The translations under genes were made by a program, and so were the position numbers. The notes below the pieces were generated by a model. It made no database searches. It was not told the origin of the DNA and was given only the letters and a program-made list of their open reading frames with translations. A DNA stretch of 64,000 nucleotides from Flavobacteriales bacterium (GTDB lineage Bacteria; Bacteroidota; Bacteroidia; Flavobacteriales_E; Vicingaceae): the NCBI GenBank assembly GCA_026196775.1, contig JAPHUD010000035.1, positions 50,169 through 114,168 on the forward strand, given 5' to 3'. Positions 9,875 through 19,800 of the stretch are shown one piece after another. Position 1 is the stretch's first letter. Every line of letters starts with the position of its first letter.

Positions 9875-9882
9875 CAAATATA
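9875..9882 (-). promoter_or_regulatory. -7 element of the M43 protease gene
   Basis: CAAATATA on the plus strand reads TATATTTG on the minus strand, 22 bases upstream of the start codon. Confidence 0.55.
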
Positions 9883-9944
9883 ACCTTTTCTTTTGGTTTT
9901 TTTTAGGCTTTTTAGCATGTTATTATTAGAATGCTAACCTCTGT

Positions 9945-10661
9945 TTAGCTAATGTCTCTTACTGAACAAATGGTTTTTTCTTGTAAGGTTTTGTCTGAAA
10001 TAAATTTGGCAATAAGTTTTGCGGTACTTGTTGGATCTGCTAAATCTCCATTCTTTTTATACTCTATAAACCTTTCAATATTTGAAAAATTAGCCTCATC
10101 TGCTTTTCTAATAACCTCTTGCATGCTAGTATCAATAATTCCTGGGGCTAAGCTCAAAACAGTAACATTCAAACTTTTGTTATTGATTTCTTCTTTAAAA
10201 ACCAAACTAAGCATATCTAGCCCTGCCTTGGTAGCACAATATACACTCCATCCATCAATAGGGTTTCTTCCTGCACCTGAACTAATGTTTAACACAAGCT
10301 TTTTTACACCATTATTATAAGCTTTAAGCAATTGGTTGGTCAGCAACGTTGGTGTAATAAGATTGAGGTTGTAGGTGCTAATTATTTTATCACAATCGAG
10401 GTTTCCTAAGTATTTAATATCACCAACAATTCCAGCATTATTTATTAGAGTAATGCTTGTAGCATTTTTTAATTTGGGAAATTGAAATTGTTTAACAGTA
10501 TCTAAATCTGCTAAATCAATTTTTAAATGTTGAAATTGTTCATGATTAATATTATTTGTTCTGGAAATGCCATAAACAAAGTTATTTTTATCGGTTAATA
10601 ATAATTCTGTTAGAGCTTTACCCAGCCCTTTGCTCGACCCTGTAATAAAGAAATAATCCAT
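9945..10661 (-). CDS. Short-chain dehydrogenase/reductase
   Basis: 238 aa classical SDR. It has the nucleotide-binding motif TGSSKGLGKAL at the N-terminus, NNAG (LINNAGIVGD) and the catalytic YCATK (Tyr-x3-Lys) with an upstream ISSG serine. Length and motif spacing resemble the benzil-reductase/sepiapterin-reductase-like group, but the substrate cannot be read from sequence. It starts 5 bases after the stop of the PLP enzyme upstream and is probably its second cistron. Confidence 0.85.
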   Translation of the reverse strand: MDYFFITGSSKGLGKALTELLLTDKNNFVYGISRTNNINHEQFQHLKIDLADLDTVKQFQFPKLKNATSITLINNAGIVGDIKYLGNLDCDKIISTYNLNLITPTLLTNQLLKAYNNGVKKLVLNISSGAGRNPIDGWSVYCATKAGLDMLSLVFKEEINNKSLNVTVLSLAPGIIDTSMQEVIRKADEANFSNIERFIEYKKNGDLADPTSTAKLIAKFISDKTLQEKTICSVRDIS

Positions 10662-10666
10662 AATTT

Positions 10667-11806
10667 TTAGTTTAGTGCGTTGTTTAAATCGGTTAATAAA
10701 TCATCAGCATCTTCAACACCAACACTTAGTCTTATAAGTGAATCAACAATGCCTATTTTTTCTCTTTCTACTTTTGGAATAGCTGCATGTGTCATGGTTG
10801 CAGGGTGTCCTATTAGCGACTCTACACCACCCAGTGATTCTGCCAAGGCAAATAGTTGCAATTTTGTTACTATGTTTAAAGCATCTTCTAATTTATTTCC
10901 TTTAAGAGAGAAAGAAATCATGCCGCCAAAATCTCTCATTTGAGCCTTAGCTACAGTATGATTTGGATGTGAAGTAAACCCTGGCCAATATACTTTTTCA
11001 ACTTTTGGATGAGCAGCTAAAAATTCAGCAATTATTTTTCCATTTTCGCAATGTCTTTGCATTCTTAAATGTAATGTTTTAATTCCTCTAAGTACTAAAA
11101 AAGCATCTTGTGGGCCACAAACTGCTCCACTACTGTTTTGAATCCTATAAATTTCTTTTGCAATTTTTTCATCATTAACCACCAAAGCACCCATCACTAC
11201 GTCAGAGTGTCCTCCCAAATATTTGGTAGCGGAGTGCATCACTATATCAGCACCCAAATCTAACGGGTTTTGTAAGTAAGGAGTTGCAAAAGTATTATCA
11301 ACAGCTAATAAAACATTATTCTTTTTGGCAATAGTAGCAACAGCTTTAACATCAATAATATTCATCATTGGGTTGGTCGGTGTTTCAATCCAAATAAGCT
11401 TAGTATTATCATTAATTTTTTCTTCAATAGTCTTAGTATTGTGCATAGGTACAAAGTGAAATTTAATACCATATTTTTCAAAAATAGTAGTAAAAATTCT
11501 GTAAGAACCACCATATAAATCGTTTGTAGAGATTACTTCATCACCAGGGTTTAACATTTTGATTACACAATCTATTGCAGCTAAACCAGAACCAAAACAA
11601 GCACCAAATTTTCCATTTTCAATGGCAGCTAAATTTTTTTCTAAAGCATGTCTTGTTGGGTTTAGCGTTCTAGAATATTCATAACCTTTGTTTTTTCCAA
11701 CACCATCTTGAACATAAGTGGAAGTTTGGTAAATAGGAGTCATAATTGCTCCAGTTGCTGGGTCAGGTTCAAGTCCTGAATGAATAGCTTTTGTTCCGAA
11801 TTTCAT
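10667..11806 (-). CDS. Cystathionine gamma-synthase/lyase family PLP enzyme
   Basis: 379 aa from the ATG at 11806 (MKFGTKAIHSGLEPDP). A 24-residue upstream extension of the reading frame is rejected because a promoter element (TATTTTTG on the minus strand, 11847-11854) lies inside it and because family members begin at this Met. PLP lysine motif: HSATKYLGGHSD; also YEYSRTLNPTR and FGSGLAAID. It belongs to the Cys/Met metabolism PLP family and makes or splits cystathionine; sequence alone does not separate synthase from lyase. It is not next to the sulfur operon at 40-44 kb, which has its own family member (metY). Confidence 0.88.
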   Translation of the reverse strand: MKFGTKAIHSGLEPDPATGAIMTPIYQTSTYVQDGVGKNKGYEYSRTLNPTRHALEKNLAAIENGKFGACFGSGLAAIDCVIKMLNPGDEVISTNDLYGGSYRIFTTIFEKYGIKFHFVPMHNTKTIEEKINDNTKLIWIETPTNPMMNIIDVKAVATIAKKNNVLLAVDNTFATPYLQNPLDLGADIVMHSATKYLGGHSDVVMGALVVNDEKIAKEIYRIQNSSGAVCGPQDAFLVLRGIKTLHLRMQRHCENGKIIAEFLAAHPKVEKVYWPGFTSHPNHTVAKAQMRDFGGMISFSLKGNKLEDALNIVTKLQLFALAESLGGVESLIGHPATMTHAAIPKVEREKIGIVDSLIRLSVGVEDADDLLTDLNNALN

Positions 11807-11846
11807 TACTTTTTGTATAATTGATTTATACTTTATTGATTCAACA

Positions 11847-11854
11847 CAAAAATA
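11847..11854 (-). promoter_or_regulatory. -7 element deciding the PLP enzyme start
   Basis: CAAAAATA on the plus strand reads TATTTTTG on the minus strand. Transcription from here begins near 11840, downstream of the longer alternative start at 11878, so the 11806 start is favoured. Confidence 0.5.
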
Positions 11855-11913
11855 GGTAAAGAAAGCGGGACTTAACAATTTATGGAAATAAGCTAGTTTT
11901 TAGGGAAGAGGTG

Positions 11914-12822
11914 TTATTCATAAAAACCATATTCATACTGAATGATGGTAAGAAATTCGGTAGCAATAACCTTGGTTAGTTGGGCAGTCATCAACATATT
12001 TTTATCATAGAGAAATTGTGTTGAGGTTTTATACTCATTATTTTCATAGGTTTTTATTTCCATTAAATTGCCAATCTCATCATATATAAACTCCTCTTTT
12101 TTAATGAGGTCTTTATTAAGATCAGCATGAGTGGTTCGTTCACTCAACCTGCCTGTTTCGTTGAATTTATAGGTGATTTTTGATTTTTTGTTACCAATTA
12201 AATACTTGGTATATACTTCAGATAAATAGCCCAATTTATCATAATAATAAAATGTTTCTTTATAGCTTTTTCCATAACTATTGTAATGAGTAATTTTTTC
12301 TTGATTATTAGATAGTTGCTCACAATGGAAGCTATCTGTTTTAATAATGTATTGTCTTTTTAAGCTAAAATCATTTTTGGTATTGCTCGCATTTTCTTCA
12401 CGAGCATATGTCTCTTTTAATAAGTTACCTTTAACATCATAATCATAAGTCAGAGAAAAAAAACCGTTATTATCTGTTTTTCGCTTTACAATAATTTTGT
12501 TTTCACTATTATAAGTGTAAGCGATAACACTTGTGTCTTTTTTAATATCTTGAGATAGAAAGGTAGAGTATTGCTGTTGTAACATGCCGTTTTCATCGAA
12601 CTCGTAATAGAAATCCACATTTTTCTTTCGGATAATATCTTTTACTTTTTTAGATGACCAACTTCCTTTAATGGATTTTATCTTGTTGGCTTTAATGAAT
12701 TTTTCATTAAAAAAAGGTTCTTCATCAAAAAGCTGTTTGTTGGCATCAAGTAATTGTGCTTTGGTATTTAATGAAAGCAAAAAAAATAAAAAAAGGCTTA
12801 AAAGATATTTTACTATGAGCAT
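11914..12822 (-). CDS. Secreted protein with YD/RHS-like repeats, unknown function
   Basis: 302 aa. The signal peptide is strongly hydrophobic (KYLLSLFLFFLLSLNTKAQ). The rest consists of repeated short beta motifs of the form Y-x-Y/F-x-x-x-G-x-L: YYEFDENGMLQQ, YDYDVKGNLLKE, YYDKLGYLSEV, YKFNETGRLSE, FIYDEIGNLMEI. These resemble YD/RHS repeats or MORN-like strips. No toxin domain or RHS core follows. It lies 13 bases downstream of fcl and may belong to that transcript. Function not recognised; a surface-associated role is an inference from the signal peptide. Confidence 0.6.
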   Translation of the reverse strand: MLIVKYLLSLFLFFLLSLNTKAQLLDANKQLFDEEPFFNEKFIKANKIKSIKGSWSSKKVKDIIRKKNVDFYYEFDENGMLQQQYSTFLSQDIKKDTSVIAYTYNSENKIIVKRKTDNNGFFSLTYDYDVKGNLLKETYAREENASNTKNDFSLKRQYIIKTDSFHCEQLSNNQEKITHYNSYGKSYKETFYYYDKLGYLSEVYTKYLIGNKKSKITYKFNETGRLSERTTHADLNKDLIKKEEFIYDEIGNLMEIKTYENNEYKTSTQFLYDKNMLMTAQLTKVIATEFLTIIQYEYGFYE

Positions 12823-12835
12823 AAAACGATTAATT

Positions 12836-13762
12836 TTAGAAAGTATCTTTTACTTCTTCATAAACAGTTTTAATTCCTTCTTCTAAAGAGATATTGTGTT
12901 TCCATCCTAATTGATTAATTCTGGATACATCCATTAATTTTCGTGGAGTTCCATCAGGTTTGGAGGTGTTGAAAACTAAATCGCCTTTATAGCCAATGGT
13001 TTTTTTAACCAATAAAGCTAAGTCTTTAATAGAAATATCTGTACCTGAACCTACATTTACAAATAATTCTTCGTTGTAGTTTTTCATTAAAAACAGACAA
13101 GCAGCTGCTAAGTCATCAACATGCAAAAATTCTCTAAGAGGAGTTCCTGTTCCCCAAATTTCTACTTGTAGTTGGTTTTCTACTTTGGCAGTGTGAAATT
13201 TTCTAATTAAAGCAGGCAATACATGTGAGTTGTTTAAATCATAATTATCATTCGGGCCATATAGGTTAGTTGGCATTGCCGAAATAAAATTACAACCGTA
13301 TTGTCTTCTATACGATTCGCAAAGTTTGATGCCGGCTATTTTAGCAATAGCGTAAGGTTCATTAGTAGCCTCTAAAAAACCTGTTAAAAGATATTCTTCT
13401 TTTAATGGTTGGGGAGCCATTTTTGGATAAATGCAAGAGGAGCCTAAAAACAATAATTTAGTTACTTTATTTAAATAAGCAGCATGAATTACATTGGCTT
13501 CTATCATTAGGTTTTGATAAAGAAAATCGGCTCTATAAACATTATTGGCGTGAATTCCACCTACTTTTGCTGCAGCTAAAAAAACATAATTGGGTTTTTC
13601 TGTTTCAAAAAAACTATTCACCGCTTGTTGGTTAGTTAAATCTAACTCTTTAGAAGTTCTAACTAATAAGTTCGTGAACCCATTGCTTTTTAGCTGTCTA
13701 ACGATAGCCGAACCGACCATGCCGTTATGTCCGGCAACATAAATTTTATCAGATTTATTCAT
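12836..13762 (-). CDS. fcl: GDP-L-fucose synthase
   Basis: 308 aa extended SDR; converts GDP-4-keto-6-deoxy-mannose to GDP-L-fucose (epimerase plus reductase). It has the Rossmann [11 protein letters not shown] motif, [13 protein letters not shown] and the catalytic YAIAKIAG (Tyr-x3-Lys), all typical of Fcl/WcaG, at the usual length. The start codon overlaps the end of gmd by 8 bases, so the two consecutive pathway steps are translationally coupled. The product suggests a fucose-containing surface polysaccharide or glycan; no glycosyltransferase genes are near. Confidence 0.95.
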   Translation of the reverse strand: MNKSDKIYVAGHNGMVGSAIVRQLKSNGFTNLLVRTSKELDLTNQQAVNSFFETEKPNYVFLAAAKVGGIHANNVYRADFLYQNLMIEANVIHAAYLNKVTKLLFLGSSCIYPKMAPQPLKEEYLLTGFLEATNEPYAIAKIAGIKLCESYRRQYGCNFISAMPTNLYGPNDNYDLNNSHVLPALIRKFHTAKVENQLQVEIWGTGTPLREFLHVDDLAAACLFLMKNYNEELFVNVGSGTDISIKDLALLVKKTIGYKGDLVFNTSKPDGTPRKLMDVSRINQLGWKHNISLEEGIKTVYEEVKDTF

Positions 13763-14846
13763 TGTAATTCATTACGTCATGTCCGCCCTCAAGCAAGTAT
13801 TTATCTCTTTTAAATAAATTTACATCAGATTTAACCATATCTTTTACCAAGTCTTGTAAATTATGTTTTGGCTTCCATCCTAAGTTTTTAAATGCTTTAG
13901 AAGCGTCTCCAATTAGTAAATCTACTTCTGTAGGTCTGAAATAATTAGGATCAATTTCTATAAGTATGTCTCCTGTTTCTGCATTAATTCCTTTTTCATC
14001 AACACCTTTTCCTTCCCATTTCATTTTGATACCAACTTCATTAAAAGACATGGTAATGAAATCCCTTACTGAGGTAGTTTCTCCTGTTGCTAACACATAA
14101 TCTTCAGGTGTTTCTTGTTGTAACATTAACCACATTCCTTCTACATAGTCTTTGGCATGTCCCCAATCTCTTTTAGCATCAATATTTCCTAAATAAATTT
14201 TCTTTTGCATACCCAACTTAATTCTGGCTACACCTCGTGTAATTTTTCTGGTAACAAAAGTTTCTCCTCTTATAGGACTTTCGTGGTTAAATAAAATCCC
14301 ATTACAAGCATACATTCCATAAGCTTCACGGTAGTTTTTAGTTATCCAAAAAGCATATAGTTTAGCTACTGCATAAGGGCTTCTCGGGTAGAAAGGAGTG
14401 TTTTCTGTTTGAGGAACTTCTTGTACTTTTCCGTATAATTCTGAAGTAGATGCTTGGTAAAATTTAGTTTTCTTTTCTAATTTTAAAATTCTTATAGCTT
14501 CTAAAATTCTTAATGCTCCAACAGCATCAGAATTGGCAGTATATTCAGGTGTTTCAAAAGAAACTTTCACATGTGATTGAGCTGCTAAGTTATAAATTTC
14601 ATCTGGCTGAACATCTTGAATAATTTTAATTATATTAGTAGAATCAGTCATATCTCCATAATGTAAAATAAATCTTACATTATCTTCATGTAAATCCGTG
14701 TATAAGTGGTCAATTCTATTAGTATTAAAAAGAGAGCTTCTTCTTTTAATACCATGAACTTCATATCCTTTACTTAGTAATAATTCAGCTAAATACGCAC
14801 CGTCTTGTCCGGTAACGCCTGTTATTAATGCAACTTTTTTCGACAT
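13755..14846 (-). CDS. gmd: GDP-mannose 4,6-dehydratase
   Basis: 363 aa; dehydrates GDP-D-mannose to GDP-4-keto-6-deoxy-D-mannose, the first committed step to GDP-fucose. N-terminal [15 protein letters not shown] is the Gmd NADP-binding motif; [17 protein letters not shown] and [13 protein letters not shown] carry the catalytic Thr/Ser, Glu and Tyr-x3-Lys. [16 protein letters not shown] is the conserved tetramer-loop region of Gmd. Length normal. It is the first gene of the gmd-fcl unit. Confidence 0.97.
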   Translation of the reverse strand: MSKKVALITGVTGQDGAYLAELLLSKGYEVHGIKRRSSLFNTNRIDHLYTDLHEDNVRFILHYGDMTDSTNIIKIIQDVQPDEIYNLAAQSHVKVSFETPEYTANSDAVGALRILEAIRILKLEKKTKFYQASTSELYGKVQEVPQTENTPFYPRSPYAVAKLYAFWITKNYREAYGMYACNGILFNHESPIRGETFVTRKITRGVARIKLGMQKKIYLGNIDAKRDWGHAKDYVEGMWLMLQQETPEDYVLATGETTSVRDFITMSFNEVGIKMKWEGKGVDEKGINAETGDILIEIDPNYFRPTEVDLLIGDASKAFKNLGWKPKHNLQDLVKDMVKSDVNLFKRDKYLLEGGHDVMNYNE

Positions 14847-14882
14847 AATTTTAATTTTTTACAATAATACTAATTCTCATAA

Positions 14883-14918
14883 AAAAAAACATCCTATTTA
14901 TTCAAATAGGATGTTTTA
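14883..14918 (-). terminator. Intrinsic terminator of the peptide-binding protein gene
   Basis: Inverted repeat with 11-base arms ACATCCTATTT (14889-14899) and AAATAGGATGT (14904-14914) and a 4-base loop, followed by a T-run on the minus strand. It separates the lipoprotein gene from gmd. Confidence 0.85.
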
Positions 14919-14940
14919 AATTATTTATTAGGCTTTCTAT

Positions 14941-16674
14941 TTATTCTTCTTCTTTTTCGAAGTAAACAGCAGTCATATCTCTATATTCCATTGCATTTGC
15001 AGGGAAGTTTTTTACATAAACTTGTAATAATCTAGTATTTTCATCATAGAAAATAGGCATAGTAGCCGCATCATCAATAGCTATTTGGTCTGCCTGTCTG
15101 TATAATTCCATACGTTTTTTGTCATCAATTTCTCTAAGAGCAGCATTGAAAACAGAATCAAATGCTTCACTTTGGTAACGTGTAGAATTAATGTAAGATT
15201 TGCTGTTGATGTCTCCAGGAACATGATCTCCATAAAGTAAGTTTAAGAAATTCTCTGGGTCTGGGTAATCTGCAATCCATCCTGCTCTCCAGAATAAAGC
15301 TTTACCTGTTTCTAGGTTTTCTAAGTGTTGAGCAAATTGCATTTGTTCAATTTTAACAGAGATACCTAAGTTTTCTGATAACATTTTTTGAACTACTTCA
15401 GCAACTTGAACGTTTCTGTCTCCACCACCAGGGTTAATTTGTAAAGTTATTTCAGGAAAACCTTTACCATTTGGATACCCTGCTTTTGCCATGTGTTCTT
15501 TGGCTTTTTGAGGATCGTAATCGTAACCTTTTACATTTTCGTAATCATACCCTTTAAATGGAGGTACAATACCGTTTAATCCAGCTCTTCCTTCTCCTTG
15601 TAAAGTGTAAGTCACAATTGATTCTCTGTCAATAGCATAATTAAAAGCTTTTCTTACATCAATATTGTTAAACGGAGGAAGTTGGTGTTGTAATCCTAAG
15701 TAAAAAACACTCATTGCTGGAACAACTTGCATAACGTAAGGTTTATTACCACCTTTTTTAGCTTCTTCTAACTCTCCAACAACTTCTTTAATCATTTCTA
15801 ATGGTAATCTAAAAACCATATCCAAATTACCTTTTCTGAATTCTAATAACTCAGCTTTTTTCTCTTTAATGAAAGAAAACTTAATTCCATCTAAGTAAGG
15901 TAATTGATTTCCGTAAGAATCAACACCCCAATAGTCAGGATTTCTTTCTAGAATTACTGTTTCAGATTCTTTAATTTTTTTAACTCTAAAAGGTCCAGTT
16001 CCAACACATTGTATTCTCATATCTAAGCCGTACATATCAAAAGCTTCTTTTGGGAATACAGAACAAGAAATATGACTTAATATATTTAAAAATCCTGCAA
16101 AAGAGTAATTCAAATTAATTTCTATAGTATAATCATTAATTACTTTAATACCTGAAACTCCTCCTGGAAGAGGTGATTTATTGACAGTAGATTCATAATA
16201 TTCGTTTGCTCCAACTACTTTGTCTTTAAATAACCAATACATTTGGTTAGAAGGATCTGTTTCACAAAGTTTATCTAAAGAATATTTAAAATCTTTAGCA
16301 GTTACTTCTCTACCTTTTCCTCCTTCAAAACATTTATCATCATGGAATTTAACACCTTTTCTAAGGGTAAAAGTAAATTTAGTAGCATCTTCATTTACAT
16401 CCCATTTTTCTGCTAATCCAGGCAATATAGACAAATCTTCTTGGTCAAGTTTAACCAAACCTTCATAAACCTGATTAGCTATTCTGTGAGAGACAACTTC
16501 AGTGACGTTGAGTGGGTATAAGCTTCTAAAATCCTCAGTTTCGTTGATTTTAAAAACGCCTCCGTAATGAACATTACCTTTTGCTGTTTGATTGTTTATT
16601 TTGTTGTTATTGTCATTTCCTCCACAACTGTATAATAACACTGTTGAGATTACTAAATAGACTATTTTTTTCAT
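14941..16674 (-). CDS. ABC transporter peptide-binding lipoprotein (SBP_bac_5)
   Basis: 577 aa. A lipoprotein signal peptide (VISTVLLYSCGG) has the acylated Cys near residue 17. The body is a family 5 extracellular solute-binding protein (DppA/OppA type): VYEGLVKLD, FTLRKGVKFHDD, DFKYSLDKL, a PFNNIDVRKAFNYAIDR stretch and a late WIADYPDPENFLNLLYG region. It binds oligopeptides or similar ligands at the cell envelope. No permease or ATPase genes adjoin it, so its transporter partners are elsewhere. Own promoter (TATATTTG, minus strand, 16698-16705) and own terminator make it monocistronic. Confidence 0.9.
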   Translation of the reverse strand: MKKIVYLVISTVLLYSCGGNDNNNKINNQTAKGNVHYGGVFKINETEDFRSLYPLNVTEVVSHRIANQVYEGLVKLDQEDLSILPGLAEKWDVNEDATKFTFTLRKGVKFHDDKCFEGGKGREVTAKDFKYSLDKLCETDPSNQMYWLFKDKVVGANEYYESTVNKSPLPGGVSGIKVINDYTIEINLNYSFAGFLNILSHISCSVFPKEAFDMYGLDMRIQCVGTGPFRVKKIKESETVILERNPDYWGVDSYGNQLPYLDGIKFSFIKEKKAELLEFRKGNLDMVFRLPLEMIKEVVGELEEAKKGGNKPYVMQVVPAMSVFYLGLQHQLPPFNNIDVRKAFNYAIDRESIVTYTLQGEGRAGLNGIVPPFKGYDYENVKGYDYDPQKAKEHMAKAGYPNGKGFPEITLQINPGGGDRNVQVAEVVQKMLSENLGISVKIEQMQFAQHLENLETGKALFWRAGWIADYPDPENFLNLLYGDHVPGDINSKSYINSTRYQSEAFDSVFNAALREIDDKKRMELYRQADQIAIDDAATMPIFYDENTRLLQVYVKNFPANAMEYRDMTAVYFEKEEE

Positions 16675-16697
16675 AATATAGTTTTGTTTTTAAAAGA

Positions 16698-16705
16698 CAA
16701 ATATA
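16698..16705 (-). promoter_or_regulatory. -7 element of the peptide-binding protein gene
   Basis: CAAATATA on the plus strand is TATATTTG on the minus strand, 23 bases upstream of the start codon. Confidence 0.55.
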
Positions 16706-16876
16706 AATATAAGATACAATATCCTAAAATTTAATTGAGTTTTCATCAATATTTTTTCGGCAAAGTGCATTTTAGCTCATACTAAATGCTAAATTTATCA
16801 GTTCATTAGCATATTTATTGAAAGCTGTGTTTTATTTACTTTTTTTGTAAAATTATTCTTCTCAAAGTCTTTTTGT

Positions 16877-19800
16877 TTGAAAAACATACGATTTATCATA
16901 TTAATTTTTTCCTCCTTTTTTGTGTTTAAGACAGCATGGTCACAGGATGTTTCAAATTATAGAGAGAAAGAATTTTTATTAAACAAAGATACTTTACAGC
17001 TCGATTCTCTAAGTTTAGTTCCTCAATCTGAAGTAATTACTATTGATGGAATTTCCTTAGATAATGCCTTTTATGAAATAAATTATGCTAAATCTATTTT
17101 TATTTTAAAAAATGAAGGTGTTTATCTGAAAAACAAAAAAATGAAGGTGTCTTTTAGGGTTTTTCCATTATCATTTTCAGAACCTTATTTCCATAAAGAG
17201 AAACAAATGGTTGAAGAAGGAGGGAAGATAGCTAAAAATCCTTTTTTGTATGAATATACGGTTGCTACAGAAGATATTTTTTATTTAAATGGATTAGATA
17301 AAAGTGGAAGTATTTCTCGTGGAGTAGCTTTTGGTAATAGTCAGGATTTATCAGTAAACTCTAATATGAATTTACAACTATCAGGAAAAATAACCGATGA
17401 AATAAGTATTTTGGCTTCTATTTCTGATGATAACATTCCTATTCAGGCAGAGGGAAATACACAACAACTTCAAGATTTTGATCAAGTTTATATTCAATTG
17501 TTTAGTGGTGAATGGAAATTAACTGCCGGAGATTTTTATCTAAAAAGACCTGATACTTATTTTATGAATTTTAATAAAAAAGTACAAGGAGGGAGTTTTG
17601 ACATTACTGTTCCTACCTCTAATAAAGAAAATGCATCTACGCTATCTCCAACTATTAGTGCAGCTGTATCTAGGGGTAAGTTTGCCAGAAATAGAATTAT
17701 AGGTGTTGAGGGAAATCAAGGACCATATAGATTAAAGGGAGCTGACAATGAAGCTTTTATTATTATTCTTTCGGGAACAGAACAGGTTTTTATTGATGGT
17801 ATGTTGATGAAAAGAGGTAATGAGTTTGATTATGTAATAGATTACAACACAGGAGAACTTACTTTTACCTCTAACCGATTAATTACTAAAGATTCTAGAA
17901 TTGTAGTGGAATTTCAATATTCCGATAGAAATTATGCTCGTTCGCTTATTCATTTTGGTAATGAGTTTAAAAGTGAAAAACTCAAGCTTAATTTTAATTT
18001 TTATACTGAACAAGATTCAAAAGACCAACCCTTGTTGCAAGATTTAACGGATGAAAATAAGAGGTTTTTATCAGAAATTGGAGATACCATACAAGATGCC
18101 GTTATTCCTAACATCAATTTGGTAGAGTTTGATGAAAATAAAGTGTTGTATAAAATGATAGATTCTTTGGGTTACGATTCTGTTTTTGTTTATTCTACCA
18201 ATCCCGATAGTGCGATTTATCAATTAGGGTTTTCTTATGTTGGAGAGAATAATGGAAATTACAAACAAATTCAAAGTTCGGCAAATGGAAAGGTGTATGA
18301 ATGGCAAATACCTGTTGGTGGAGTACCTCAAGGAAATTATGAACCTGTTATTTTATTGGTTACTCCCAAGCAAAATCAGATGGCAACCTTGGGTGGAGAA
18401 TATATTTTTAGTAAAAATGCGAAAATAACATGGGAGGGAGCAATATCTAAAAATGATATTAATACTTTTTCTGAAAAAGATAGTGGAGATGATGTTGGCT
18501 ATGCCTTTAAATTTAATTCAGAAAATATTCTTGATTTGAATAAAGAAAAAGAGGAAAGCTGGAAATTAAATATTGGAACCAATTATGAGTATGTACAAGA
18601 GTATTTTACACCAATTGAAAGATTTAGGTTGGTAGAGTTTGAAAGAGATTGGAATATTAGCAATGCTATTGTAAATACTGACCAACATATTGTTGGTGGA
18701 ACAGTTGGATTAAACAAAACTGATAAAGGAAATGTTACCTATGCATTTAATTATATGAATACGCTTGATTTGATTGAAGGGGCAAAAAATGCCTTGGCTA
18801 TTAATTATAAAAAGAATGGATTCCAATTGGTGAGTAGTGCTAGTTTTTTGCAAACCAAAGGCATAAATAATTCCGAATTTTTGCGACACAAAGCTATTCT
18901 TACAAAACAATTAGGATGGGTAGTGCTTGGCGTAGGCGAAGAAACCGAGCAAAACAAATTGTTTCTTAATAAAAGCGATTCATTAACTGCCTCGAGTTTT
19001 GAATTTGTTATTCTACAAGCATTTATTCATAATGCTGATACTACCAAAAACAAATTTATGTTGAGCTACAAACAACGTGATGATAATGTGCCTGTTGCTA
19101 ACGATTTTTTAAAAGCTACCAGAGCTGAAGATATTGAGCTATCTATGAGTTTGCTGAAAATGAAAAACCATAAATTACGAAGTACTTTTACTTATAGAAA
19201 ATTGCATATTGTATCCAATACATTAACCACAATAAAGCCCGAAGAAACTGTTTTAGCTAGAGTGGAATACAATGGTAACTTTTTAAAGAATTTAATTTCT
19301 ACCAATACCTATTATGAAATTGGTTCAGGGTTAGAAGTAAAAAAAGAATTTTTATTTGTAGAAGTACAGCCTGGACAAGGAACACATACCTTTATTGGAG
19401 ACTTAAATAATAATGGTGCAAAAGATTTAAATGAATTTGAAATAGCAATTTTTAGAGATCAGGCCAATTATATTAAAATTTTCACTCCTACTAATGAATT
19501 TGTAAAAACCTATACCAATCAGTTTAATCAAAGTTTATTTTTACAGCCCGAAGCTATTTGGGGTGGAGAGAAAGGAGTTAAAAAGTTAGTTTCACGATTT
19601 TCTAACAGAGCAAATTTTCGTACTAGCCGAAAAGTAAGCAATAAAGATGATTATTTTAATCCATTTATTGCTGATGTTGATGATAGCTCATTGGTTACTA
19701 TTAATATGGGGGTGTTAAATACTTTCTATTTTAATAGAACTAACACTAAGTTTGGGGCTGATTATATTTATCAAAACAATAAAGATAAATCTTTGTTAAC

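Noticed and set aside
11807..11878. N-terminal extension of the cystathionine enzyme
   Set aside because: It lacks similarity to the family start and contains the promoter element 11847-11854.
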